A stretch of 64,000 nucleotides of DNA from Streptomyces harbinensis (GTDB taxonomy: Bacteria > Actinomycetota > Actinomycetes > Streptomycetales > Streptomycetaceae). The notes below the pieces were generated by a model, which saw only the letters and a list, made by a program, of their open reading frames with translations, was not told the DNA's origin and made no database searches. Positions 1-7,753 of the stretch are shown here, piece after piece; position 1 is the first letter of the stretch; each line of letters opens with the position of its first letter. The stretch covers positions 105,030-169,029 of the forward strand of contig NZ_FPAB01000010.1 of the NCBI RefSeq assembly GCF_900116145.1. Direction: 5' to 3'. The translations under genes were made by a program, and so were the position numbers.

Positions 1-1361
1 TCACCGCCATGACCCCGCTGTGGGGCACTCCGCCCAGGGCGGGTAACGAGTACTGGACGGCGATGGACGAGGCCATCGGCGTCAAAATGAACTGGCAGAC
101 CCAGGACGGCAACACCTACGGGGAAAAGCTCGGCGCCGTGCTCGCCGGCAACGACATCCCCGACCTGGTGTGTGTTCCCAGCTGGGAACTGGGCGGCCAG
201 ATCCCGCAGGCCATCTCCAGCCGGTTCGCGGACCTGGGCGAATACCTCTCCGGGGACAAGGTCCTCGACTACCCCAACCTCGCCGCCATCCCGACCGCCG
301 CCTGGCAGGCCTCGGTCTTCGGCGGCGCGCTGCGCGGACTGCCGATGCCGGGCGCGCCCATCGGCGGCGTGATCCCCTACTACCGGCAGGACGTCTTCGA
401 GGAGAACGGCTGGTCCCCGCCGACCGACCCGCAGGAGTTCATCGACTTCGCCAAGGACGTCACCTCGGCAAAGAACCGGGTGTGGGCCTGCGAGGACATG
501 AAGTGGTCCTCCTTCGTCATCCACGGGGTGCTGCCGGAGAAGCCCAACTACTTCGCCATGGTCGACGGCAAGCTCGTCAACCGCTACGAGACCGACGCCT
601 TCCTCGAAGCCCTGGAGTGGACCCGCAAGCTGTACGACGCGGGCGTCGTCCACCCCGACGCCGTCGCCGTGCAGGGCGACAGCAAGAACCGCTTCACCGC
701 CGGCGAGTCCCTGATGTTCAACGACGGTGACGGCACCTGGCACAACCTGGTCGCCGAGCAGCAGGCCGCCAACTCCGACTTCCGGATGAACGCCTTCGAC
801 TTCTTCGGTGCCGACGGCGACCCGGTGCTGTGGCGGGCCAACGGCGCCAACATCTGGACGTTCGTCAACAAGACACTGAGCCCGGACCGCATCCGCGAGG
901 CCCTGGAGATCGCCAACTTCTGCGCCGCGCCGTACGGCACCATCGAGCAGCGCATGCGCGGCTACGGCGTCGAGGACGTGCACTACACCATCGAGAACGG
1001 TGTGCAGGTGCGCACCCCGCTGGGCGAGGAGCAGGTCGCGCCCGAGACCTACGTCTTCATCTGCTCCCCGGGGTCGTTCGTCGCCTACCCCGACACCCCC
1101 CAGATGGTGGAGGACCTGACCAACTGGCAGAAGCGGATGCTGCCCTTCGCCCAGGAGCCGCTGTTCTTCGGCCGCCAGGTGCAGGAGCCGGATCGTTTCG
1201 CCAACCTGGCCGACCGTTTCGAGGCCCTGGAGGACGACGTTGTCCGAGGCAACCAGTCCATCAGCGACATGCAGGACGCCGTCGCCGAGTGGCGGCGCAA
1301 CGGCGGCGACCAGCTCCGCGACTGGTACCAGGAACTGCTGGACAGCGAGGCGTCGGCCTGA
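1..1361 (+). CDS. Sugar-binding protein of a CUT1 ABC transporter (5' end missing)
   Basis: Extracellular family-1 solute-binding protein, the capture subunit of a carbohydrate importer. The reading frame is open to the window edge, so the signal peptide and lipobox lie outside; the first visible Met is at 9 and about 450 residues remain. Visible features fit the large LplA/YtcQ-like binding proteins: an early NDIPDLV segment, many Trp/Asn/Asp residues, and a GESLMFNDGDGTW stretch near residue 235. It is followed 155 bp later by two permease genes of the matching LplB/YtcP type. The substrate is not shown by the sequence; the neighbouring beta-galactosidase and glucanase suggest a plant-derived oligosaccharide. 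Confidence 0.85.
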   Translation, partial: TAMTPLWGTPPRAGNEYWTAMDEAIGVKMNWQTQDGNTYGEKLGAVLAGNDIPDLVCVPSWELGGQIPQAISSRFADLGEYLSGDKVLDYPNLAAIPTAAWQASVFGGALRGLPMPGAPIGGVIPYYRQDVFEENGWSPPTDPQEFIDFAKDVTSAKNRVWACEDMKWSSFVIHGVLPEKPNYFAMVDGKLVNRYETDAFLEALEWTRKLYDAGVVHPDAVAVQGDSKNRFTAGESLMFNDGDGTWHNLVAEQQAANSDFRMNAFDFFGADGDPVLWRANGANIWTFVNKTLSPDRIREALEIANFCAAPYGTIEQRMRGYGVEDVHYTIENGVQVRTPLGEEQVAPETYVFICSPGSFVAYPDTPQMVEDLTNWQKRMLPFAQEPLFFGRQVQEPDRFANLADRFEALEDDVVRGNQSISDMQDAVAEWRRNGGDQLRDWYQELLDSEASA

Positions 1362-1460
1362 GCCGGCGGACCTGCCCCTCGCCACCCCGGAACCACCTTC
1401 CGCACCACCTTCACAGTCCCTGACCCGACGACCACTCCCAACCACATAAGCAGGCGGCCA

Positions 1461-1489
1461 CCCGGCCGGGCGCGTCATGCCCGGCCGGG
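1461..1489 (+). promoter_or_regulatory. Intercistronic stem-loop between binding protein and permease
   Basis: Perfect 11-bp inverted repeat (1461-1471 with 1479-1489) around a 7-nt loop, with no T run after it. It lies after the binding-protein stop and before the permease ribosome binding site AAGGAG (1505-1510). Such hairpins commonly stabilise the upstream message or partly terminate transcription, so the binding protein is made in excess over the permeases; that role is inferred here. Confidence 0.55.
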
Positions 1490-1516
1490 CCGGTCGCGTG
1501 AAACAAGGAGAATGCC

Positions 1517-2590
1517 GTGTCACAGAGCACGGTCCCGCGATCCCCCAAGCGGGAGGGCGGCGGCGGACCAGCGTCCCCGCCTCCGAAGCACCGAAAGCCC
1601 GGCGCCCTGCGCGCCGGCGGTCCCCGCCGCGACGGACCGCCGCGGGCCCGCGGCGGCACCGAGGCATGGCGGCACCGGCTGCGCCGCGACTATCCGCTGA
1701 TCCTGATGACGCTGCCGGTCATCGGCCTGCTGGTGGTCTTCGCGTACATCCCCATCGCCGGCAACGTGATCGCCTTCCAGTTCTTCAGCCCGTACGCCGG
1801 CGACGGCTTCTTCCAGTCCATGGCGAACAGCGCCTGGGTCGGCTTCGAGCACTTCCAGACGATGGTGAATGACCGCTACTTCTGGGACGCGGTCGAGAAC
1901 ACCCTCGTCTTCTCCATGCTCCAGCTGCTGTTCTACTTCCCGGTCCCCATCGCGCTGGCGCTCCTGATCAACAGCATCCTGCACAACAAGGTGCGGGCCT
2001 GGGCCCAGGCGGTGCTGTACCTGCCGCACTTCTTCTCCTGGGTGCTGGTGATCACCGTCTTCCAGCAGATCTTCGGCGGCGCCGGACTGATCGCCCAGGT
2101 CATGCGGGACAACGGCTGGGGCGACGGCTTCGACCTGATGACCGACCCGGGCTTCTTCAAGTGGCTGATCACCTTCCAGGTGATCTGGAAGGACGCCGGC
2201 TGGGGCATCATCGTCTTCCTGGCGGCGCTGTCCATGGTCAACCAGGAGCTGTACGAGTCCGCCGCCGTCGACGGCGCGAACCGCTGGCGCCGCATCTGGC
2301 ACATCACCCTCCCCGCGCTGCGGCCGGTGATCGCGCTGCTGCTGGTCCTCCAGGTCGGCAACATGCTCACGGTGGGGATGGAACAGTTCCTCATCCAGCG
2401 CACGGCGGTCGGCGTCGGTGCCTCCGAAGTCCTCGACACCTATGTGTGGGACCGGGGCATCGCCAACCATCAGTTCAGCTACGCGGCGGCCGTCGGCATC
2501 GTCAAGGGGATCTTCTCCCTGGTGCTGGTCCTGGCAGCCAACCGGGTCGCCCACGCGATGGGCGAGCAGGGGGTGTACAAGAAGCAATGA
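1517..2590 (+). CDS. CUT1 ABC transporter permease, LplB/UgpA-like
   Basis: Inner-membrane permease subunit of a sugar importer, 357 residues. The GTG start at 1517 has AAGGAG six bases upstream. Residues 1-55 are a Pro/Arg/Gly-rich cytoplasmic extension; about six membrane segments follow, starting near residue 61. The ATPase-docking EAA loop is visible as ESAAVDGANRWRRIWHITLP around residues 248-267. The stop overlaps the start of the second permease (ATGA), so the two are translationally coupled and probably form a heterodimer. Confidence 0.9.
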   Translation: MSQSTVPRSPKREGGGGPASPPPKHRKPGALRAGGPRRDGPPRARGGTEAWRHRLRRDYPLILMTLPVIGLLVVFAYIPIAGNVIAFQFFSPYAGDGFFQSMANSAWVGFEHFQTMVNDRYFWDAVENTLVFSMLQLLFYFPVPIALALLINSILHNKVRAWAQAVLYLPHFFSWVLVITVFQQIFGGAGLIAQVMRDNGWGDGFDLMTDPGFFKWLITFQVIWKDAGWGIIVFLAALSMVNQELYESAAVDGANRWRRIWHITLPALRPVIALLLVLQVGNMLTVGMEQFLIQRTAVGVGASEVLDTYVWDRGIANHQFSYAAAVGIVKGIFSLVLVLAANRVAHAMGEQGVYKKQ

Positions 2591-3525
2591 GTGACGCCAG
2601 TGTTCTCGTCGACGACGACGAAGAGACCAAGGGGAAGCGCACCAGGCCGTCATGGGAGGAGCCGCCGACTCAGATCGGCCTGGCGGCCAAGGGCGTCATC
2701 CTCGCCATCGCCCTGCTCGCCATCCTGTTCCCCCTGTGGATCGTGGTCGCCACCAGCCTGTCCGATGCAGAAACGATTTCCCGCACCGGTGGTCTGGTAA
2801 TCATCCCGGACGGCATCAGCCTGGACGCGTACCGTGAACTGCTCAGCGGCGGCCAGGTGGCCAACGCCATGTGGATCTCGGTGTGCATCACGGTCATCGG
2901 CACGCTGTTCTCCATGACCACCTCGGTGCTCGCGGCGTACGGCCTCTCCCGGATGAACTCGCTGTGGCACCGGCCGCTGCTGATGACCCTGCTGCTGACG
3001 ATGTTCTTCGGCGGCGCCGGGCTCATCCCCTCGTACCTGCTCATCCAGACCCTGGGCCTGATGAACAGCTACGCGGCGATCATCCTGCCGATGGCGGTCA
3101 ACGTCTTCAACATCCTGGTGCTGCGCGCGTTCTTCATGAACATCGGCACCGAACTGATCGACAGCGCCCGCATCGACGGGGCCGGCGAGTTCCGCATCCT
3201 GTGGCAGATCGTGCTGCCGCTGTCGCGCGCCGTCCTGGCCGTGATCGCGCTGTTCTACGCGGTCGGGTACTGGGGCAACTACTTCGCCGCGTTCATCTAC
3301 ATCACCGAGCAGGACAAGCTGCCGCTGCAGAATGTCCTCCAGCAGATCGTGGTCCGCGGGGAGCGTCCCATGGGCATGTCGGCGGCCATCGGCACCGGCC
3401 AGATCCCGAGCATCGCGGTGCAGACCGCCGTCATGGTGCTGGCGCTGATCCCGGTCGCGGTGCTGTCCCCGTTCGTTCAGAAGCACTTCAAGAAGGGCAT
3501 GCTCATCGGCGCCGTCAAGGGCTGA
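2587..3525 (+). CDS. CUT1 ABC transporter permease, YtcP/AraQ-like
   Basis: Second permease subunit, 312 residues, beginning at the ATG inside the ATGA overlap at 2587. After a short charged N-terminus come about six hydrophobic segments. The EAA loop is visible as DSARIDGAGEFRILWQIVLP in the second half. No ATP-binding subunit follows; in Streptomyces CUT1 importers the ATPase is often the shared MsiK encoded elsewhere (known for the group, inferred here). It ends 56 bp before the beta-galactosidase, which probably belongs to the same transcript. Confidence 0.9.
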   Translation: MSDASVLVDDDEETKGKRTRPSWEEPPTQIGLAAKGVILAIALLAILFPLWIVVATSLSDAETISRTGGLVIIPDGISLDAYRELLSGGQVANAMWISVCITVIGTLFSMTTSVLAAYGLSRMNSLWHRPLLMTLLLTMFFGGAGLIPSYLLIQTLGLMNSYAAIILPMAVNVFNILVLRAFFMNIGTELIDSARIDGAGEFRILWQIVLPLSRAVLAVIALFYAVGYWGNYFAAFIYITEQDKLPLQNVLQQIVVRGERPMGMSAAIGTGQIPSIAVQTAVMVLALIPVAVLSPFVQKHFKKGMLIGAVKG

Positions 3526-3570
3526 GCCCGAGGCACGGCGAAGACCGGGCATTTTTTTGTGTCGTGAGGA

Positions 3571-3580
3571 GAATCGATTC
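3571..3580. promoter_or_regulatory. Palindrome GAATCGATTC at the beta-galactosidase start
   Basis: Perfect 10-bp palindrome between the AGGAG-like ribosome binding site (3567-3572) and the ATG at 3582. It shares the GAA....TTC half-sites of the LacI-type palindromes near 7540 and 7640, differing at the four central bases. It may be an accessory operator for the regulator encoded at 6412-7509, or chance. Confidence 0.3.
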
Positions 3581-3581
3581 G

Positions 3582-5585
3582 ATGGCAGGGCTGAACGACG
3601 CCACCCGCGGCCGGCTGCTGTTCGGGGGCGACTACAACCCCGAGCAGTGGACGCCCGAAACCTGGCGTGAGGACATCCGGTTGATGAAGGAGGCCGGTGT
3701 CAACCTCGCCACCGTCGGCGTCTTCTCCTGGGCGACACTGGAGCCCCGCCCGGGGGCGCGGAACTACGGATGGCTGGACGAGGTCCTCGACCTCCTCCAC
3801 GACGCCCGCATCGGCGTCGCACTGGCCACACCCACCGCGTCCCCGCCCCCGTGGCTGGGCGCCCGGCACCCCGAGACACTGCCGCGCGACGAGACGGGCG
3901 CCACCGTCTGGTACGGCTCGCGCAACCAGTTCTGCGCCTCCTCGCCCATCTACCGCGAGTACGCGCAGCGCATCACCACCGACCTCGCCCGCCGCTACGG
4001 CCACCACCCGGCGCTGCGCGTGTGGCACATCAACAACGAGTACTGCACCTCCTGCTGGTGCGACGAGAGCGCCCGGCACTTCCGCCGCTGGCTGCGCGAG
4101 CGCTACGGCACCCTGGACGCGCTCAACGACGCCTGGGGCACCGCCTTCTGGAGCCAGCGCTACGACTCCTGGGAAGAGCTGATCCCGCCGCGCCGCGCCC
4201 AGTACCTCATCAACCCCGCCCAGCGGCTGGACTTCCACCGCTTCACCAGCGACGCGCTGCTGGAGTGCTTCACCGCCGAACGCGACATCGTCGCCGCCCA
4301 CAGCCCGCCCGGCGTGCCGGTGACCACCAACTTCATGCCGCTGTTCGGCGGCCTCGACGGCTGGCGCTGGGCCGAGGAGGAGGACGTCGTCTCGGTCGAC
4401 ATCTACCCCGACCCCGCCGCCGACCGCGCCGACCCGGCCGGGCCCGCGCAGGGCGCCCTGGTCGCCGACCTCACCCGCTCCCAGGCCCGCGGCCCGTGGA
4501 TGCTGATGGAGCAGGCCGCCTCCGCCGTCAACTTCCGCCCCGTCAACAAGCCCAAGGGCGAGGGGCTGATGCGGCTGTGGTCGCTCCAGTCGGTGGCGCG
4601 CGGCGCCGACGCCCTGTGCTTCTTCCAGTGGCGGGCCTCCCGGCAGGGCAGCGAGAAGTTCCACTCCGCGATGCTGCCGCACGCCGGCGAGACCTCCCGC
4701 GCCTTCCGCCGCATCCGCAACCTGGGCGCCGAACTCGACCTGCTCTCCGGCGTCACCGGCACCACCGTCCCCGCCGAGATCGCCATCCTGCACGACTGGT
4801 CCGCCTGGTGGGCCTCCGGCCAGCCCGGCCGCCCGTCCGCCGCGGTGGAGTACCCGGCGCTCCTCGCCACCTGGCACCACGCCCTGTGGGCGCAGAACCT
4901 CACCGCCGACCTCGCCCACCCGGAGGCCGACCTCAGCCGCTACCGACTGGTCGTCATCCCCCAGCTCTACCTGCTCTCGGACGCCGCGCTGGACCGGCTG
5001 GCGGCGTACGTACGCGGCGGCGGGCACCTGGTGTGCGGTTTCTTCACCGGCGTCGCCGACCCCGACGACCGCGTCCGGGAGGGCGGCACCGACGCCCGGC
5101 TGCGGGAGATCCTCGGCCTGGCCGCCGTCGAGGAGTGGTGGCCGCTGGCGGCGGGGGAGACCGTCGCGCTGGATGACGGCAGCACCGGCAGCCTGTGGAG
5201 CGAGGACCTCACCGTCGCGGACGCCACCGTGACGGCCTCCTACGCCGCGGGCGAGCTGGCCGGCCGCCCCGCGCTCACCCGCCACAGCTACGGCGCCGGC
5301 ACCGCCCGTTACGTCTCCACGCTGCCCGAACCGGCCGCGCTGCGCGCGCTGCTCGCCGAGGCCGCCGCCGCGGCCGGCGCCGAGCCCGCGCTGCGCGGCG
5401 CCCCGGAGGGGGTGGAGGCCGTCCGCCGCGGCGGCTGGCTCTTCCTCCTCAACCACACACGTGAGCAGATCACCGTGCCCTTGGACGAACCGCACACCGA
5501 TCTGCTCACCGGCCACACCCACCCGGCCGAGGTCCGGCTGGAGCGGTACGGGGTGGCCGTACTGTCCGCATCCCCCACCTCCTGA
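3582..5585 (+). CDS. Glycoside hydrolase family 42 beta-galactosidase
   Basis: Hydrolyses terminal beta-galactosyl residues from oligosaccharides, probably in the cytoplasm because no signal peptide is present; 667 residues, normal for GH42. The N-terminal TIM barrel begins with FGGDYNPEQW. The acid/base Glu is E153 in HINNEYC and the nucleophile is E310 in MLMEQAAS. A trimerisation/flavodoxin-like domain follows (about 390-600), then a small beta domain. The ATG at 3582 is preceded by TGAGGAGA; upstream in-frame codons belong to the permease region. Its position after the importer suggests it acts on imported galactosides. Confidence 0.93.
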   Translation: MAGLNDATRGRLLFGGDYNPEQWTPETWREDIRLMKEAGVNLATVGVFSWATLEPRPGARNYGWLDEVLDLLHDARIGVALATPTASPPPWLGARHPETLPRDETGATVWYGSRNQFCASSPIYREYAQRITTDLARRYGHHPALRVWHINNEYCTSCWCDESARHFRRWLRERYGTLDALNDAWGTAFWSQRYDSWEELIPPRRAQYLINPAQRLDFHRFTSDALLECFTAERDIVAAHSPPGVPVTTNFMPLFGGLDGWRWAEEEDVVSVDIYPDPAADRADPAGPAQGALVADLTRSQARGPWMLMEQAASAVNFRPVNKPKGEGLMRLWSLQSVARGADALCFFQWRASRQGSEKFHSAMLPHAGETSRAFRRIRNLGAELDLLSGVTGTTVPAEIAILHDWSAWWASGQPGRPSAAVEYPALLATWHHALWAQNLTADLAHPEADLSRYRLVVIPQLYLLSDAALDRLAAYVRGGGHLVCGFFTGVADPDDRVREGGTDARLREILGLAAVEEWWPLAAGETVALDDGSTGSLWSEDLTVADATVTASYAAGELAGRPALTRHSYGAGTARYVSTLPEPAALRALLAEAAAAAGAEPALRGAPEGVEAVRRGGWLFLLNHTREQITVPLDEPHTDLLTGHTHPAEVRLERYGVAVLSASPTS

Positions 5586-5598
5586 CAAGGAGCCGCAC

Positions 5599-6315
5599 AT
5601 GCACCGCACCGCAAGGAGAGCACGTACGTCAGTCCTGGTACCGCTGGTCGCGTTTCTGACCTTCTTCGGCTACGGCGCCTCCACGGCGCAGGCCGCCGCC
5701 GTCTGGGAGTCCTGCGACCAGTGGGGCAACTGGACGGCGCCGGACGGCTACATCGTCTACAACAACATCTGGGGCTCGGGAGCCGGCAGCCAGTGCATCG
5801 CCGCCGACTCCTCCGCCAGCTGGACCGTGACCGCCAACCACCCCAACACCGGCGGCATCAAGTCCTACCCGAACGCCAAGCGCATCGTGAACCGCCCGCT
5901 CGACCAGATCGGCTCGCTCAGCAGCACCTTCAACGTGACGGTCCCGCAGGCGGGCGCGTACAACACCGCCTACGACATCTGGGACCGGGACTACAACCAC
6001 GAGATCATGCTGTGGACCAACTGGTACGGCCCCGTCGGTCCGCTGGGCAGCCACCAGGCGCGGGTCAGCCTGGGCGGCCACACCTGGGACGTCTACCGGG
6101 GCAGCAACGGGCACAACAACGTGTACTCGTTCCTGCGCACCGGCAACATCACCTCGGGAACGGTGGACATCCTGCCGATCCTGCGCTGGATCGCGAACCA
6201 GGGCTGGATCAGCCAGAACGAGATCATCGGTGACGTGCAGTTCGGCTACGAGATCACCTCGTCGTCGGGCGGCCTGACCTTCCGCACCAACCAGTTCGCC
6301 GTCAGCCACAGCTGA
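5599..6315 (+). CDS. Secreted glycoside hydrolase family 12 endoglucanase/xyloglucanase
   Basis: Extracellular endo-beta-glucanase-type enzyme, 238 residues. The N-terminal signal peptide has two Arg pairs, a hydrophobic core at about 11-28 and cleavage near residues 32-34. The catalytic domain starts WESCDQWGNW and fills the rest; there is no carbohydrate-binding module. The two catalytic Glu of GH12 are visible: E135 in NHEIMLW and E218 in FGYEITSS. AAGG lies upstream of the ATG at 5599. It starts 13 bp after the beta-galactosidase stop, so it is probably co-transcribed. GH12 includes cellulases and xyloglucanases; the pairing with a beta-galactosidase favours a galactosylated xyloglucan substrate (inference). 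Confidence 0.88.
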   Translation: MHRTARRARTSVLVPLVAFLTFFGYGASTAQAAAVWESCDQWGNWTAPDGYIVYNNIWGSGAGSQCIAADSSASWTVTANHPNTGGIKSYPNAKRIVNRPLDQIGSLSSTFNVTVPQAGAYNTAYDIWDRDYNHEIMLWTNWYGPVGPLGSHQARVSLGGHTWDVYRGSNGHNNVYSFLRTGNITSGTVDILPILRWIANQGWISQNEIIGDVQFGYEITSSSGGLTFRTNQFAVSHS

Positions 6316-6330
6316 CGCCGGGCGGACCGC

Positions 6331-6382
6331 GGCCGGGCGGCGGGGGAGGGGTGGACGACACCCGCTCCGCCGCCGTCCGGCC
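6331..6382. terminator. Imperfect inverted repeat between convergent genes
   Basis: GGCCGGGCGGCGG at 6331-6343 can pair imperfectly with the G+C-rich stretch ending in GTCCGGCC at 6382, enclosing a loop of about 24 nt. It lies between the convergent GH12 and LacI genes and could terminate both. The stem is interrupted, so support is moderate. Confidence 0.4.
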
Positions 6383-6411
6383 GGCGCGGCTGCCGCTGTT
6401 CCGTGCGCCGG

Positions 6412-7509
6412 TCAGGGCACCAGGCGGGGCGCCTGCCCGGTGCTCGCCCGCGTGGTGAGGCGGGGCGCGAGCAGCCGTACGACGGTCTCCCGCGGCGGGG
6501 CAGCGACCCGGCCGCCCGCACCCGTACCCGTACCGGCACCCGTACCCGTACCGGCACCCGTACCCGTACCGGCACTCGCGCCGAGCTTGGCCATCACCAG
6601 CTCCACCGCCCGCCGGCCCATCTCATGGGCGGGGATCGCCACCGAGGTCAGCGCGACCGACGTCTGGGTGGCGACCTGGTCGGGGCAGATCGCGACCACC
6701 GAGATGTCCTCGGGCACCGCCTTGCCCTGCTGCCGCAGCAGGGAGAGCAGCGGCCCGACCGCGCTCTCGTTCTGCACCACGATCCCGGTGGTCGCCGGCC
6801 GCTCGTCGAAGATCCGGGCCAGCGCGCCGGCCACCGACTCGAAGCTGCCCTCGCACGGCCGGTGCAGCACCCGCAGCCCCAGCTCGGCGGCCCGCTCGCG
6901 CACCCCGGTGATGGTGCGCTCGGCGAAGCCGGTGTGCCGCTCGTACACCGCCGGCGCCTCCCCGATCACCGCCAGCTCCCGGTGGCCGAGCGCCGCCAGA
7001 TGGTCCACGCACAGCCGCCCGGTCGCCGCGAAGTCCAGATCGACGCAGGTCAGACCCTCGGTATCGGCGGGCAGCCCGATCAGGACGGCGGGCCGGGGCG
7101 CCTCGTGCACCAGCGGCAGCCGCTCGTCCTCCAGCTCCACGTCCATCAGGATCATGGCGTCGGCCAGCCCGCTGCCGATCACCCGCCGTACCGCCTCGGG
7201 CCCCTCCTGGTCGGTCAGCAGCAGAACGTCCCGCCCATGCGCGCGCGCCGTCGTCGCCACCGCCATGGCGATCTCCATCATCACCGGCACGTACATGTCG
7301 GTGCGCAGCGGCATCATCAGCGCGATGATGTCCGAACGGCTGCTCGCCAGCGCCCGGGCCCCGGCGTTGGGGTGGTAGCCCAGCTCCCGGATGCTGCGTT
7401 CCACCCGCTCCCTGGTGGGGGCCGAGATGGTCCGCTTGCCGCTGAGGACGTAGCTCACGGTGCTGGCAGAGACGCCGGCGTGGCGGGCGACCTCGGCGAG
7501 AGTGACCAT
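6412..7509 (-). CDS. LacI-family transcriptional regulator
   Basis: Sugar-responsive DNA-binding regulator, 365 residues. The N-terminal helix-turn-helix reads LAEVARHAGVSASTVSYVLSG, followed by the hinge and a periplasmic-binding-protein-like sensor (about 62-325). Near the C-terminus a low-complexity insert of repeated Gly-Thr-Gly-Thr-Gly-Ala, encoded by three perfect 18-bp repeats, separates the sensor core from a final ~35-residue tail. The ATG is at 7509. Two GAAGCGCTTC palindromes upstream are likely operators, so it probably represses itself and perhaps the sugar genes. Convergent with the GH12 gene. Confidence 0.92.
   Translation of the reverse strand: MVTLAEVARHAGVSASTVSYVLSGKRTISAPTRERVERSIRELGYHPNAGARALASSRSDIIALMMPLRTDMYVPVMMEIAMAVATTARAHGRDVLLLTDQEGPEAVRRVIGSGLADAMILMDVELEDERLPLVHEAPRPAVLIGLPADTEGLTCVDLDFAATGRLCVDHLAALGHRELAVIGEAPAVYERHTGFAERTITGVRERAAELGLRVLHRPCEGSFESVAGALARIFDERPATTGIVVQNESAVGPLLSLLRQQGKAVPEDISVVAICPDQVATQTSVALTSVAIPAHEMGRRAVELVMAKLGASAGTGTGAGTGTGAGTGTGAGGRVAAPPRETVVRLLAPRLTTRASTGQAPRLVP
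6521..6574. repeat. Three tandem 18-bp repeats inside the LacI gene
   Basis: Three identical head-to-tail copies of CCCGTACCCGTACCGGCA (6521-6538, 6539-6556, 6557-6574). On the minus strand each encodes six residues of the Gly/Thr/Ala linker. Being a multiple of three, copy number can change without breaking the frame. Confidence 0.95.
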
Positions 7510-7534
7510 AGACGGGCCTCCGGGAAAGCCGGGT

Positions 7535-7544
7535 GAAGCGCTTC
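7535..7544. promoter_or_regulatory. LacI-type operator half, GAAGCGCTTC
   Basis: Perfect palindrome 26 bp upstream of the LacI start codon, with the same core as the site at 7634-7649. Position and CG-centred symmetry are typical of LacI-family operators; autoregulation is inferred. Confidence 0.6.
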
Positions 7545-7633
7545 GATCGCCCGTTCGCCGTGGGGATTCGAACGCTCCAAACGATGGAACCGCGTTGACC
7601 TTAGACCGGGCAATGGTTTGTGTCCATAGATGT

Positions 7634-7649
7634 ATCGAAGCGCTTCGAT
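7634..7649. promoter_or_regulatory. LacI-type operator, ATCGAAGCGCTTCGAT
   Basis: Perfect 16-bp palindrome in the region between the divergent LacI and acyl-CoA dehydrogenase genes. It contains the same GAAGCGCTTC core as 7535-7544, with centres 102 bp apart. The pair could support repression loops. It could affect either divergent gene. Confidence 0.65.
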
Positions 7650-7753
7650 GGAGCTTTCGTGATCACTGCCCGGGTGGTACGCGGCGCCGGAATCGGGTAC
7701 GTACGTAACAGCAGGTCCCGATCCCTCATGTCCCGACGGCGAGGTGAGCGGAG

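Noticed and set aside
3477..5609. A 710-residue minus-strand open frame over the beta-galactosidase
   Set aside because: Antisense to a GH42 enzyme with both catalytic Glu in place; the translation is compositionally biased and matches no family.
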